This document shows, one piece after another, positions 52,160 to 61,753 of a stretch of 64,000 nucleotides of DNA. The stretch covers positions 310,001 to 374,000 of the forward strand of contig NZ_QAJN01000008.1 of the NCBI RefSeq assembly GCF_003852425.1, read 5' to 3'. The position numbers and the translations under genes were made by a program. This DNA comes from Paucibacter sp. KBW04 (GTDB taxonomy: Bacteria; Pseudomonadota; Gammaproteobacteria; Burkholderiales; Burkholderiaceae_C). How positions within the stretch are numbered: the stretch's first letter is position 1; every line of letters starts with the position of its first letter. The notes beneath the pieces were generated by a model. That model was not told the origin of the DNA. It worked only from the letters and a program-made list of their open reading frames with translations, and did no database searches.

Positions 52160-53725
52160 TTAGGCTCTGTGCCGCCCTTGTGAGCTGAGCTTGAAGACCT
52201 CCACCATCTCCAGCAGCGATTCCGCCTGGCGCCGTAGGCTTTCGGCCGCGGCGGCGCTTTCCTCCACCAGGGCAGCGTTTTGCTGGGTGGTCTTGTCCAT
52301 CTGATTGACCGCCTCGCCCACCTGGGCGAAGCCTATGCTTTGCTCGCCGCTGGCATGGCTGATCTCGGCCACGATCTGGGTCACCTGCTCGATGGCCTTG
52401 ACCACCTCCTGCATGGTGTCACCCGCCTGGTCCACCAGCTCGGAGCCGCGCTCCACCCGCTCCACACTGGCGCTGATCAAGGTCTTGATTTCGCGAGCCG
52501 CCTCGGCCGAACGGCCGGCCAGGCTGCGCACCTCGCTGGCCACCACCGCGAAGCCGCGGCCTTGCTCGCCGGCGCGGGCCGCCTCGACGGCGGCGTTCAG
52601 GGCCAGGATATTGGTTTGAAAGGCGATGCCGTCGATGACGCCGATGATGTCGGAGATCTGGCGGGAGCTGTCGTTGATGCCGCGCATGGTGTCCACCACC
52701 TGGGCCACGACGGCGCCGCCGCGCTGGGCCACGGCCGTCGCGTTCTGCGCGAACTGATTGGCCCGCTGGGCGCCTTCGGCATTGCGCTGGAACACGGCGG
52801 TCAGCTGTTCCATCGAGGCCGCCGTCTGCTGCAGGGCGCTGGCTTGCTCCTCGGTGCGTTGGCTCAGATCGCTATTGCCTTGTGAGATTTCGGCCGAGGC
52901 GGTAGCCACCGATTCGGAGTTGCGTCGCACGCCGGTGACCACCTGGGCCAGCTTGCTTTGCATGTCTTGCAACTGAGCCATCAGGCTGGAGGAGTCGCCG
53001 GGGCGCAGCTCGATGGGCGTGCTCAGGTCGCCGGCCGCCACGCCACGAGCCAAGGCCGCGGCCTCGGCGGGTTCGGCTCCTAGCTCGCTGCCGATGGAGC
53101 GCACCATCAGATAGCCAAACACCGAGGTCAGCAGCAGGCCCAGCAGGGTCGCGCCAACCGACAGGGCGCGTATGGTGTTGAAGCGCTGCTCGGCCTCCAG
53201 GTACTCGCGCTTGGCCTCGTCGAACTGCAGCTTGACCAGAGCGGTGGCGATTTCGTTCAGCGATAGAAACAAGGGGGTGATCTTGGTGCGCAGCAAATCC
53301 GCGGCGGCGATATCGTCTTTGTCCCGCAAGGCCTTCAGCGCGGGGCTCAGAGCTTCTTGTACAAAGCGCTGGCGGCGTGCGGCGAACTCCTTGGCCAGGC
53401 CGACTTCTTCCTTCGTCAGCTCGGTGGCCATATAGGCGGCCCAGAGGCGGTCGATGGTGGCCACATTGGCCTCAATGTCGGCGATGTTCCGGCTGATGGT
53501 GGCGGTGTCGGCCACCGAGGCGGTGACGGCCAGGCGGTTGGATTGCACCAGCAGCTGGATCTGGCTCAGCTGGTTGACCGGCACCATGCGGTCGTCATAG
53601 ACCCGGTGCAATGCGCCGTTGGATTGGCTGATGCCATACATGCCCATGGCGCCCAAGATCATCAACAAGAACGAAGACAGACCCAGCAGCAAGAGCAGGC
53701 GGGTGGATATCTTTAACTGATTCAT
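52160..53725 (-). CDS. Methyl-accepting chemotaxis protein
   Basis: 521 residues. TM1 ([20 protein letters not shown]), a four-helix-bundle periplasmic sensor domain (~35-190), TM2 ([20 protein letters not shown]), HAMP, and the signalling domain with the invariant hairpin tip [20 protein letters not shown]. No C-terminal NWETF-type receptor-modification pentapeptide is present. It would signal through CheA/CheW at the pole. The ligand is unknown, and no other chemotaxis genes lie nearby. Confidence 0.94.
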   Translation of the reverse strand: MNQLKISTRLLLLLGLSSFLLMILGAMGMYGISQSNGALHRVYDDRMVPVNQLSQIQLLVQSNRLAVTASVADTATISRNIADIEANVATIDRLWAAYMATELTKEEVGLAKEFAARRQRFVQEALSPALKALRDKDDIAAADLLRTKITPLFLSLNEIATALVKLQFDEAKREYLEAEQRFNTIRALSVGATLLGLLLTSVFGYLMVRSIGSELGAEPAEAAALARGVAAGDLSTPIELRPGDSSSLMAQLQDMQSKLAQVVTGVRRNSESVATASAEISQGNSDLSQRTEEQASALQQTAASMEQLTAVFQRNAEGAQRANQFAQNATAVAQRGGAVVAQVVDTMRGINDSSRQISDIIGVIDGIAFQTNILALNAAVEAARAGEQGRGFAVVASEVRSLAGRSAEAAREIKTLISASVERVERGSELVDQAGDTMQEVVKAIEQVTQIVAEISHASGEQSIGFAQVGEAVNQMDKTTQQNAALVEESAAAAESLRRQAESLLEMVEVFKLSSQGRHRA

Positions 53726-53881
53726 GACGACTCCCCAGACGACTTGTTGTCGCTCACGCGCGAACTAACTAGTTACGCGAGCGGGGTTATTTTGGGCGTA
53801 TGTCGCACGCCCTGGCCTTGTCAATATTTACCCTTGGGCCTGCGCAGAATCGTCATCCGCAGCGGCTGGATCTGCCTTGCT

Positions 53882-55477
53882 TCAGCCCACTTTGTAGGCG
53901 CTGCGCGGGCCTTCAACGCCGGTTTGGCCGAGGGCGGAGACGACCAGGGCGTTCAGGCCCTCGGCCGGGATGACGATGTCGGGCCCGCTCAACAGGCTCC
54001 AACGCTCGCCGTGGCGGCACCAGACGAGGTAGCGGCGCGGGCTCTGCTCGGGCACCGGGGCGGGCGTGAAGCCCAGGCGCCAGGCCAGGGGCGGCACTGG
54101 CGTTGCGGCTTGAGCCGTGGCCTGCGCGCCGCCGGGGGAGGTGACCGACATCAGCAAGGCCGGTGGCAGGGCGGCGGCGGGTTTGGCCTCCAGCCAGGGC
54201 GTGGCCGGCACCAGGGCGGGCTCGGTGTAGACGCTTTTCTTCAGATGATCGGCCAGGCCGCGGCGGTTCTGGCGCAGGGCGATCATGCTGAAGTGGGCAT
54301 GGCCGCTGCCTGGTGCTTGCGCGCGCTGCAGCTGGATCTGGCCGCTGATCTCCTCGATGGGCCAGCTGTCTGCCTTGTCGGTCACCTTGCTGGTGAAGAG
54401 GCCGGGCCAAATATGGCGCTGCAAGGGGTTGAGGCCGCGCCAGCAGTTCAGCAGCACGCCAAAGGCCTGCGGTGGCTGGTTCATGGGCCAGTAGAGCTGG
54501 GGCACCAGATAGTCCATCCAACCTTGCTCCAGCCAAAGCTCCACATCGGCGTAGAGCTTGTCGTACTGGCTGAAACCGGCGATGCCGGCCGGGCGCAAGC
54601 TGGGCTTGGGCAGGCCGAAGGGGCTGATGCCGAAGCGCACCCAGGGCTTGCTGCTCTGGCGTATCGCCGTGTGGATGCGCTGCACCAGCTGGTCCACATT
54701 GCGGCGCCGCCAATCGGCGCGGGCCAGCGTGCCGCCGCCCTGCAGGTAGCGCTGCCAGCTGGGTTCGTCGGGGAAGTCGATCTCCTGCTTGGCGTTGGCT
54801 GGCTCGTTGACGGGGTAGGGGTAGAAGTAATCGTCGATATGGATGCCGTCTACCGCATAGCGTTCCAGCACATCCTGGATGACGGCCAGGCTGTGGTCGG
54901 CCGCGGCTGGCTCGCCCGGGTCTATCCAGAGCTGGTCGCCGTAGCGCTTGACCCACTGCGGCTGGGTCTGGCTTACATGGCTGGCATGCGGTTCCGAGCG
55001 GGCCGTGGACTGGCGGGCCCGGAAGGGGTTGAACCAGGCATGCAGCTCCAGACCGCGCGCATGGGCCTCGCTGATCCACAGCGCCAGGGGGTCGTAAAAA
55101 GGCTCGGGCGCCTGGCCCTGCGTGCCGCTGAGGTATTCGCTCCAGGGCTCCAGTTTCGAGTCGTAAAAAGCGTCGGCGCTGGTGCGGATTTGAAAAATGA
55201 TGGCGTTGAGCTTGAGCGCCACTGCCGTGTCCAGCAAGGCGCGCATTTCTGCCTGCTGCTCGGCCGTGCTCAAGCCCTTGCGGCTGGGCCAATCGATATT
55301 CGCCACCGTCGCCACCCAGGCCGCGCGGAACTCACGCGGCACCGGCGGCGTCTGGCCGGCCAATTCGGGCGCTGGCGTCAGGCTCGGCACGGCCGGGCTG
55401 AGATGAAAAGGCGATCCGGCGCAGGCAGCCAAAGTGGCCGCGGCGGAGGAGGTCAGGAGGGTACGGCGGGTGAGCAT
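53882..55477 (-). CDS. Family-10-like glycosyl hydrolase lipoprotein (GHL10/DUF187)
   Basis: 531 residues from the ATG at 55477. A GTG 30 bases earlier would extend the signal region. The N-terminus MLTRRTLLTSSAAATLAAC has twin arginines and a lipobox ending at Cys. The TIM-barrel region matches GHL10 (YngK-like): FRAAWVATVANIDWPSRKG, LNAIIFQIRTSADAFYDSKL, GLELHAWFNPFRAR, and the acidic YAVDGIHIDDYFYPYP. A role in cell-wall or glycan cleavage is inferred from the family. It faces the RHS gene divergently across an AT-rich gap. Confidence 0.87.
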   Translation of the reverse strand: MLTRRTLLTSSAAATLAACAGSPFHLSPAVPSLTPAPELAGQTPPVPREFRAAWVATVANIDWPSRKGLSTAEQQAEMRALLDTAVALKLNAIIFQIRTSADAFYDSKLEPWSEYLSGTQGQAPEPFYDPLALWISEAHARGLELHAWFNPFRARQSTARSEPHASHVSQTQPQWVKRYGDQLWIDPGEPAAADHSLAVIQDVLERYAVDGIHIDDYFYPYPVNEPANAKQEIDFPDEPSWQRYLQGGGTLARADWRRRNVDQLVQRIHTAIRQSSKPWVRFGISPFGLPKPSLRPAGIAGFSQYDKLYADVELWLEQGWMDYLVPQLYWPMNQPPQAFGVLLNCWRGLNPLQRHIWPGLFTSKVTDKADSWPIEEISGQIQLQRAQAPGSGHAHFSMIALRQNRRGLADHLKKSVYTEPALVPATPWLEAKPAAALPPALLMSVTSPGGAQATAQAATPVPPLAWRLGFTPAPVPEQSPRRYLVWCRHGERWSLLSGPDIVIPAEGLNALVVSALGQTGVEGPRSAYKVG

Positions 55478-55507
55478 GGGGAGGGGGCTGAGCGGGTGGA
55501 ACTTCAC

Positions 55508-55833
55508 AGCGAATGCATCAACGACACGAGAGTTCGTTCAAAACCCTATGTGCAGTGCCATCTATTGAAATCGGCAGGTCTATTGCGTTGAAATATTTCC
55601 AATAGCTGGTCTATTGCCTGCAATCTTCTCACTGCATGCTACGTCGATCCAAAGTTCGGGCAGTTGCGCGAAGTTTTGCAGCCCTAGTCCGGCCAGAAAT
55701 TATACCTTTGTCAACTGTAAGGCTTGACAGCTATTGGCAAGGAGAAATACTTTAGACCATCAGGCATCAACAAATTTGCATGGCGGGCCAATCGGTAAGG
55801 ACGTCATTGCGTATCGATGAATGAGATTCGAAA
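55508..55833. other. AT-rich leader of the RHS gene
   Basis: A 326-bp gap with no gene, clearly lower in GC than the DNA to its left. It contains repeated TCTATTG-like words (55560-55620). It marks the left edge of the compositional island that continues into the RHS gene. Confidence 0.6.
55724..55753 (+). promoter_or_regulatory. Candidate sigma-70 promoter for the RHS gene
   Basis: TTGACA at 55724-55729 (perfect -35) is followed after 18 bases by TACTTT at 55748-55753 (-10), 80 bp before the RHS start codon. Confidence 0.55.
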
Positions 55834-58800
55834 ATGAAAAAACAAATTTCCAGACGAGTGTTTGCACTCTTGCTTGTCAGTTTTATTTTTCAATCGCATG
55901 CTGTATTCGCTGGCGAAGAGCCTGAAAAACTACCGCCTGTCACAGTTATCGGAAAGCGACAAACAGTCTTTGAGAGCTTTGGTCTTCGTGGGAGTGTTTC
56001 GCTAAGTGGATCAGAAGGTAATCGACCGGCGATACTAGAGAGGGTTGTTATTACAGGCGCGCGACAAAATCCAGGAAGAAACCTGATGGCAAAGTTGATT
56101 GCTACAGGAAATTCTGACTTGGTTAGGGATTGCGGCAGTGCAACAAGAAACCCGGTGGTGATTCAGACCGGAGAGAAGTTTAAAATAGAAAAAGACTTTT
56201 CCGGAGGTGGGCTTTATGGGTTGGATTTGACGCGAACCTATCGAAGCAAATATGGAAGGGGGTCATTTTTTGGGTCGAACTGGCAGTCAACATATGACTT
56301 TCCAAAATTGAGTCCTATGAGGGCGTGCAATCAAAGTGAAGGTCCGCTTGGTTGTGTTCCTCTTAAGGTGAACATGACTTGGCCTGATGGAACAGAATAT
56401 AGTTTTGACTTGACCCTTGGTGAGTTGCCGGAGCGAGCAATTTATTTGTCTAAAAGATCAGCTGAGGCTGGTACTTTTGAGTACTTTGGTGGCGCTGTTT
56501 GGACCTTGACCCGGAATGGTAAAATTTATTTCTTTGATGCGACGGGTTATATTTCTGAAATTGATTCTGAAGATGGGGTGCCACTTGTATATTTTGTGAG
56601 AGATCCAGGAAATCCGCAGCGGGTTGTGTCGGTGAATAATGGTCGTGGGCAGCAAATTCAATTTATCTGGAACGGCGGAAAGGTCTCGCAGGTAAAAGAT
56701 TCGAATGGAAATTCATGGGGGTATACATATAATTCTAATGGAATGTTAACTTCGGTTACTTCTCCTGGTCCATCGCCGGATGTGCGTAGTTACTATTATG
56801 AGGGCTCGTATGGAAGTTATTTGCTGACTGGTATTGGAATTAATGGGGTTCGCTACAGTTCATATGTATACGACTCTGATAGAAAGGTCGCAGTTAGTGC
56901 CTTGGCAGGAGATGTGGAAGTAGACCAGTTTGCTTACAGCGGATTTGGTACAACGGTCACAAATAAATGGGGAATAAGCACTGACTATTCGTACGAAGCA
57001 ATTTCAAGCCAGGATGGCTTTGGGTTGAGTGGCGTATCTCGACAGGGTACGTCGGCGTGCGGTGCAGCTCAATCGAAGGTGGTTTATGACCAGAACGGCT
57101 ATATGGATTATTCATTGGATTGGCGCGGTGTGAAGACGGAGTTTAACTTTGATTCAAATGGAAAACTTTTGTCTAGAACCAGTGCGGCAGGCACTTCCGT
57201 AGCGGAAACTGAAGTCTTTAGTTGGCAAGGCGAACTCCTTCAAGGTATTGAATATAGCGATTCGAGCGGAGTTTTTGCAAGAAAGAGCTACACCTATGTA
57301 CCAATGTCATCTGGTGCGGGTGGAGGTAATTTGGCGAGTGAAACACTGACCGACACATTGTCGGGGCAAAGTCGTCAAGTAATGTACTCATATTCCTACC
57401 AGACGGTTGCATATGTTCCATCTCTACGTTCGATTGTCGAAACGAGGACTTCGACTCTGGGCAATGAAGTTGTTACCCAACTGTATGACGCAGCTGGTAA
57501 TCTCACGTCGTATGTTAATGAAAAAGGACATCAAGTTAGTTGGGGTAACTTTGATGGAATGGGACGGGCACGTCGAGTCGTCTGGGAAAATGGACAGGTA
57601 GCCGAAATATCCTTCGATGCAAAAGGATTGAAGACGAGTGAGTTGACTCATCTTCCGACTGGTGATCGTACCGTTTCTTATGTTTATGATCACGATAGAA
57701 ACATTACTGATATCTATTTTCCGAATGGGCAGGCTACTCGATTTAGATACAATGCTGCTTCAAAGTTAGAGCAGGTTGGGAATGCTCAAAATGAATTTTT
57801 GAGAATAGAGCAGCCTGCCGCTTCAATTATTGAAGCTCGGCAGATGACGGTAGGGCGAGCATTGCCGTCTTTTAGTGGTTCAAGTGTTTTTGCTACCTCT
57901 GCCAGCCAGTTCGTAAGTACGATTAAGTTCGACGGGGATGGCAGAGCTTGGAGAATTGTTGGAAATAATGGCCAGCAGACCGAATTTGGCTATGACGCCA
58001 ACGGAAACCTCACCTCCCGCAGCGACGCCGCCGGCCACACCAGCCATTACGAATACGACGCGCAAAACCGCCTGATCACCAGCGTCGCGCCAAACGGTGA
58101 CACGACGCGCCTGCACTACAACGCCCGTGGCCAGCTGGAATATGTAGACGACCCTCGCGGCCTGCGCACCAGCTACACCTACAACGGCTTTGGCGACAAG
58201 CTCTCTCAAACCAGCCCCGACACCGGCACCACCAATTACAGCTACGACAACTGGGGCCGCGTACTCACTGAAACCAAGGCCAGCGGCCAAGTCACCAGCT
58301 ACGCCTGGGATGCCCTGGATCGAATGGTCTCCCGCAGCTCCGGCGGCGTGACCGAATCCTTTGGCTACGACGCCGGCACCTATGGCAAAGGCCGCCTCAC
58401 CAGTGTCAGCGATGCCTCCGGTAGCACCAGCTACGAGTACAGCGCCGCAGGCGAGCTGACCAAACAAACCCAGGTCACGTCCGGCCAAACCTTGGTCACC
58501 ACGTGGAGTTACGACGCTGCCGGCCGCCTCACCGGCATGGGCTACCCCACCGGCTTGTCGCTGAGCTACAGCTACGACGCCTACGGCCGCCTGAGCGGCA
58601 TCAGCAGCAACCACAGCGGCGGCTGGAGCACCCTGGCCAGCAACTTCCTGTACCAGCCCGCGACCGACCGCCGCTACGCCTGGCGCTTCGGCAACGGCCT
58701 GCCGCGCCTCATCACACTGGACACCGACAGCCGCGTCACCCAGCTCGACAGCCAAGGCGCCCACAAGCTCAGCTACGACTACAACAACAACGACACGATC

Positions 58801-60084
58801 TGGCGCATCAACGACCTCATCTACGGCAGCCAAACCAACACTTTGAGCTATGACGCCAACGACCGCGTCACGGCGGCCAGCAGCGGTGTGATGAACCACA
58901 GCTTTGCTTGGGATGCCGCCATCAACCGCAGCAGCCAAACTGCCGCCGGTGGCTACCTCAGCCACAGCGTGGCAGGAAATAGCAACCGCTTGTTGTCGGT
59001 GAACGGCGGGCAGTGGCGCAGTTTCGGGTACAACGCAGTTGGCAACGTCACCAGTGAGAGCCGCTGGGACGGCAGCCGCTCTTACGGCTACGACAACTTC
59101 AATCGGATGAACTCAGCGACCGTGAATGGAGCCGTCAATTTGTACATCCAGAATGCGTTCAATCAGCGCGTTATCAAGGCCACGCCGTCCACCTACACCC
59201 GTTACGTCTACGGCCCAGGCGGTGAACTCTTGGCGGAACTTGGCCCCAACACCACCAGCTATGTCTGGCTGGGCAGTGAGCTGCTGGGCCTGGTTCGCAA
59301 TGGGCAGTTCTACGCCAGCCATAACGACCATCTGGGGCGGCCCGAAGTGATGACCAACGCAGCAGCCCAAGTGGCGTGGCGTGCGGTGAACACCGCCTTT
59401 GATCGGCAGGTGGTGCAAGACTCAATCGGCGGCATGAACATCGGCTACCCCGGTCAGTACTTCGACAGCGAGACGGGGTTGTGGAATAACTGGCATCGCT
59501 ACTATGACGCGCAGCTGGGCAGGTATTTGCAGAGTGATCCGATTGGGCTGGCGGGTGGCATCAATACGTATACATATGTCGATGGCAACCCGATCAGCTT
59601 GATTGACCCCACAGGCGAATTTGGTGTTCCCGGCGCAATCGCTGGCGGAATCATCGGCGGCGTCAGTGGCGGCCTTGGCGCAGCGGCAACTGGTGGCAGT
59701 GTTTGGCGCGGTGCCTTGCTAGGGGCGGCAAGCGGGGCATTTGTAGGCGGCACAGGTGCATGGATTGGGGCGTCAATTGCCGGACAAGTAGCCTTGCGTG
59801 CGGCGACCGGCGCCGTCGGGAATGCTGTCGGACAGATGCAAGGTGTCGGTGACCCTTGCTTTTCGGGTGTGAACGTTGGCGCGATTGCGGGTTCCGCATT
59901 GGGTGGGGCGCTAGGCGGAGTCGTTTCACCAGGCGCTTGGGGCACCAAGTTTGCTGGCTCGATGGGGAGTCAAGTTGCGCAGCGAGCCGCCGCCGGGCTG
60001 CCGGGGTCTGGACTTTCGGCAACGGTTAGCTTGGCCGGGAATCGGATGGGCGCAAGCGACGCGAAATGTGGGTGCGGGAAATGA
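55834..60084 (+). CDS. Secreted RHS/YD-repeat protein with mosaic composition
   Basis: 1416 residues. A Sec signal peptide (residues 1-27, ending HAVFAG) is followed by two short related motifs, [10 protein letters not shown] (34-43) and [10 protein letters not shown] (69-78). A DUF6531-like opening ([20 protein letters not shown]) comes next, then many YD repeats ([20 protein letters not shown] and similar) that should wrap as a hollow shell. The RHS core motif [20 protein letters not shown] ends near residue 1262 with DPTGE. A Gly/Ala-rich tail of ~154 residues with GxxxG repeats ends in CGCGK. No PAAR or type VI adaptor domain is present. DNA before ~57,985 is AT-rich; DNA after it is GC-rich. 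The tail overlaps the next gene. Confidence 0.9.
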   Translation: MKKQISRRVFALLLVSFIFQSHAVFAGEEPEKLPPVTVIGKRQTVFESFGLRGSVSLSGSEGNRPAILERVVITGARQNPGRNLMAKLIATGNSDLVRDCGSATRNPVVIQTGEKFKIEKDFSGGGLYGLDLTRTYRSKYGRGSFFGSNWQSTYDFPKLSPMRACNQSEGPLGCVPLKVNMTWPDGTEYSFDLTLGELPERAIYLSKRSAEAGTFEYFGGAVWTLTRNGKIYFFDATGYISEIDSEDGVPLVYFVRDPGNPQRVVSVNNGRGQQIQFIWNGGKVSQVKDSNGNSWGYTYNSNGMLTSVTSPGPSPDVRSYYYEGSYGSYLLTGIGINGVRYSSYVYDSDRKVAVSALAGDVEVDQFAYSGFGTTVTNKWGISTDYSYEAISSQDGFGLSGVSRQGTSACGAAQSKVVYDQNGYMDYSLDWRGVKTEFNFDSNGKLLSRTSAAGTSVAETEVFSWQGELLQGIEYSDSSGVFARKSYTYVPMSSGAGGGNLASETLTDTLSGQSRQVMYSYSYQTVAYVPSLRSIVETRTSTLGNEVVTQLYDAAGNLTSYVNEKGHQVSWGNFDGMGRARRVVWENGQVAEISFDAKGLKTSELTHLPTGDRTVSYVYDHDRNITDIYFPNGQATRFRYNAASKLEQVGNAQNEFLRIEQPAASIIEARQMTVGRALPSFSGSSVFATSASQFVSTIKFDGDGRAWRIVGNNGQQTEFGYDANGNLTSRSDAAGHTSHYEYDAQNRLITSVAPNGDTTRLHYNARGQLEYVDDPRGLRTSYTYNGFGDKLSQTSPDTGTTNYSYDNWGRVLTETKASGQVTSYAWDALDRMVSRSSGGVTESFGYDAGTYGKGRLTSVSDASGSTSYEYSAAGELTKQTQVTSGQTLVTTWSYDAAGRLTGMGYPTGLSLSYSYDAYGRLSGISSNHSGGWSTLASNFLYQPATDRRYAWRFGNGLPRLITLDTDSRVTQLDSQGAHKLSYDYNNNDTIWRINDLIYGSQTNTLSYDANDRVTAASSGVMNHSFAWDAAINRSSQTAAGGYLSHSVAGNSNRLLSVNGGQWRSFGYNAVGNVTSESRWDGSRSYGYDNFNRMNSATVNGAVNLYIQNAFNQRVIKATPSTYTRYVYGPGGELLAELGPNTTSYVWLGSELLGLVRNGQFYASHNDHLGRPEVMTNAAAQVAWRAVNTAFDRQVVQDSIGGMNIGYPGQYFDSETGLWNNWHRYYDAQLGRYLQSDPIGLAGGINTYTYVDGNPISLIDPTGEFGVPGAIAGGIIGGVSGGLGAAATGGSVWRGALLGAASGAFVGGTGAWIGASIAGQVALRAATGAVGNAVGQMQGVGDPCFSGVNVGAIAGSALGGALGGVVSPGAWGTKFAGSMGSQVAQRAAAGLPGSGLSATVSLAGNRMGASDAKCGCGK

Positions 60085-60485
60085 ACCCAGACACGCGCTG
60101 GAAGGTCTTTGCGGGATTGGGGACTGGGGCCTTCACCTTTGCCCTCTATGCCATCTGGAAAACTTTGCTCTATTTCAAGACAAGTAGTGATACGACGGGT
60201 GCTGCAATCTTTGGCTGCGTAGCGGTTTGTCTGCTGTTGGTGGCTGGGCTGCATTGGTACATGGCTGTCGGGTTCAAGGTCGGACAGCTTGACCTCGCGA
60301 CAGGTTCGATGGCGGCCGCGACTTTGCAGAAAGGCAATCGAGTTGTCATTGATTCGCAAAAGGTGCAATTTGTTCGGAGGCTCGACACCGACGATTCGAG
60401 TCTTGCGGCGAATGACCGTTACGTATTCTTCATCTGCGCCAATCGACCGTGGGTGTGCAAAGAGTCCCAGTTCCAGGTTGCCTGA
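60081..60485 (+). CDS. Small two-helix membrane protein, candidate immunity protein
   Basis: 134 residues from the ATG at 60081, whose ATGA overlaps the RHS stop; an ATG at 60066 is also in frame. Two membrane helices are predicted ([20 protein letters not shown] and [20 protein letters not shown]), followed by a soluble region of ~70 residues. No family recognised. Position directly after and overlapping an RHS C-terminal tail is the usual place for the cognate immunity gene. A membrane location would suit protection against a membrane-active, glycine-zipper-like tail. This role is inference only. Confidence 0.6.
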   Translation: MNPDTRWKVFAGLGTGAFTFALYAIWKTLLYFKTSSDTTGAAIFGCVAVCLLLVAGLHWYMAVGFKVGQLDLATGSMAAATLQKGNRVVIDSQKVQFVRRLDTDDSSLAANDRYVFFICANRPWVCKESQFQVA

Positions 60486-60528
60486 TGCTGCTACGTGCCC
60501 GGCACACCGAAAGTCCAAATGTGCTCGG

Positions 60529-60563
60529 AAATTCGCAAATTCGCACGCAAATTCGCAAATTCG
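60529..60563. repeat. Tandem AAATTCGC repeat
   Basis: AAATTCGCAAATTCGCACGC (60529-60548) is followed by a second, truncated copy (60549-60563). The pair abuts the left terminal inverted repeat of the RAYT unit. Confidence 0.7.
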
Positions 60564-61522
60564 GGGTCAGGTCTCAAATATATGGCCCTCGCCCCGCGTT
60601 CCTGCTAGATTGCGGCCATGTCTCGTCCATTGCGAATCGAGTTCCCCGGCGCGCTATATCACGTCACTTCTCGGGGTGATCGTCGAGAGGATATCTTTGT
60701 CGACGACATGGACCGCGCTCGCTTGCTGGCCATCGTTGCGCAGGGATTGGCGCGCTTCGATGCGGGCATGCTGGCTTACTGCCTGATGGGCAATCACTAC
60801 CACTTCGTGGTCTATACGCGCCAGGGAAGCTTGTCGGCTCTGATGCGCCACATCAACGGTGTCTACACGCAGGCCTTCAATCGCCGGCATGGCAAGGTGG
60901 GGCATCTCTTTCAGGGGCGGTTCAAGGCCATCTTGGTGGACAAAGACAGCTACTTGCTGGAAGTGTGCCGCTATGTGGAGCTCAATCCCGTGCGGGCTGA
61001 GATGGTTGCCGGCGCAGCGGATTGGCCGTGGTCAAGTTACCGTGTACATATTGGCCACGCCGAGGCGCCGGAGTGGTTGTGCAGCACGGAGCTTTGGGGC
61101 TATTTGTTGGGGCGGGACCCATGCACCGATGCCGACCGCGCAAGGGCGCAGCGTTCCTATGCTGAATTGGTGGCCGCCGGGCGGGAAGTGAAGCTCTGGG
61201 ATGAGGGGCTGAACCGGCAGATCTATCTGGGCGATGACGAGTTTGCGGGCCGAATGCTGGACGCCGCGCAGTCCGCCGCCAAACGGAGCGCATCGGTTCC
61301 CAAAGTTCAGCGCTCGTCAACCCGCAGACTTGCCGAGTGGCTGGCCCGATGTGAGACACGTGAAGAAGCGTATTGGCGCGCCTACACAGAGAGTGGCTTG
61401 AGCATGACGGCGATCGCCAAAGAAGTCGGCCTGACTTTGGCCAGAGTCAGCCAATTGATTGCTAAAGCTGAGCGGAATGGACGGGAGAGGTAGATGGGGG
61501 GTTTATTTTTGAGACCTGACCC
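60564..61522 (+). mobile_element. RAYT-type transposable unit with terminal inverted repeats
   Basis: GGGTCAGGTCTCAA at 60564-60577 is exactly complementary to TTGAGACCTGACCC at 61509-61522, bounding one transposase gene. The unit of ~959 bp is therefore defined by perfect 14-bp ends. It separates the RHS module from a truncated chitinase. Confidence 0.75.
60618..61493 (+). CDS. REP-associated tyrosine transposase (Y1/HUH family)
   Basis: 291 residues. The Y1 transposase fold starts RIEFPGALYHVTSRGDRRED. The HUH metal motif is in MGNHYHFVVYTRQGS and the likely catalytic Tyr lies in the helix LEVCRYVELNPVRA. A C-terminal ~100-residue extension with a helix-turn-helix (MTAIAKEVGLTLARVSQLIA) is typical of the longer RAYT proteins that bind palindromic repeats. 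It probably nicks and rejoins single-stranded DNA at the flanking palindromes. No IS200-like accessory gene is present. Confidence 0.9.
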   Translation: MSRPLRIEFPGALYHVTSRGDRREDIFVDDMDRARLLAIVAQGLARFDAGMLAYCLMGNHYHFVVYTRQGSLSALMRHINGVYTQAFNRRHGKVGHLFQGRFKAILVDKDSYLLEVCRYVELNPVRAEMVAGAADWPWSSYRVHIGHAEAPEWLCSTELWGYLLGRDPCTDADRARAQRSYAELVAAGREVKLWDEGLNRQIYLGDDEFAGRMLDAAQSAAKRSASVPKVQRSSTRRLAEWLARCETREEAYWRAYTESGLSMTAIAKEVGLTLARVSQLIAKAERNGRER

Positions 61523-61587
61523 TTGTCACTTGTCACCCTCTTGTCACCCTTGTCACCTTTCTTGTCACCTCTTCTGACCCTTGTCAC
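61523..61587. repeat. Irregular TTGTCAC repeat cluster
   Basis: Six copies of TTGTCAC occur at 61523, 61530, 61541, 61550, 61562 and 61581, separated by short C/T-rich spacers. They lie immediately outside the right end of the RAYT unit and replace the missing 5' part of the chitinase gene. Confidence 0.75.
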
Positions 61588-61589
61588 GC

Positions 61590-61733
61590 TGGAGCTTCGA
61601 CACGCCGGCGCAGATCACCGAGAAGATGAACTATCTGAAGAGCAAAAACCTGGGCGGCGCCTTCTTCTGGGAGTTCAGCGGCGATGACAGCAACGCTAGC
61701 TTGCTCAAGGCCATCAGCGATGGCTTGAAGTAA
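61590..61733 (+). pseudogene. C-terminal remnant of a GH18 chitinase
   Basis: One frame reads W-SFDTPAQITEKMNYLKSK, then NLGGAFFWEFSGDDSNASLL and KAISDGLK before TAA at 61731-61733. These ~47 codons match the last barrel strand and helix of glycoside hydrolase family 18 chitinases (GGAxFWExSGD). No start codon or catalytic DxxDxDxE segment remains. The left break coincides with the TTGTCAC repeats next to the RAYT element, so the gene was probably truncated by rearrangement there. Confidence 0.8.
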
Positions 61734-61753
61734 GCCAGAGGGAGCGGCCTGCC

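Noticed and set aside
53744-55591. 615-codon rightward frame over the GHL10 gene
   Set aside because: Antisense shadow of a conserved glycosyl-hydrolase family.
57880-58965. Leftward 361-codon frame within the RHS gene
   Set aside because: Val/Ala/Gly-rich complement of YD repeats; arises from repeat composition.
61523-61587. Possible CRISPR array
   Set aside because: The TTGTCAC units are only 7 bases with 0-12-base spacers and no cas genes; they do not form repeat-spacer units.
55508-61733. Prophage or integrative element
   Set aside because: No integrase, att-like direct repeats, phage structural genes or tRNA at the borders were seen; only an RHS gene, a small partner and a RAYT unit.
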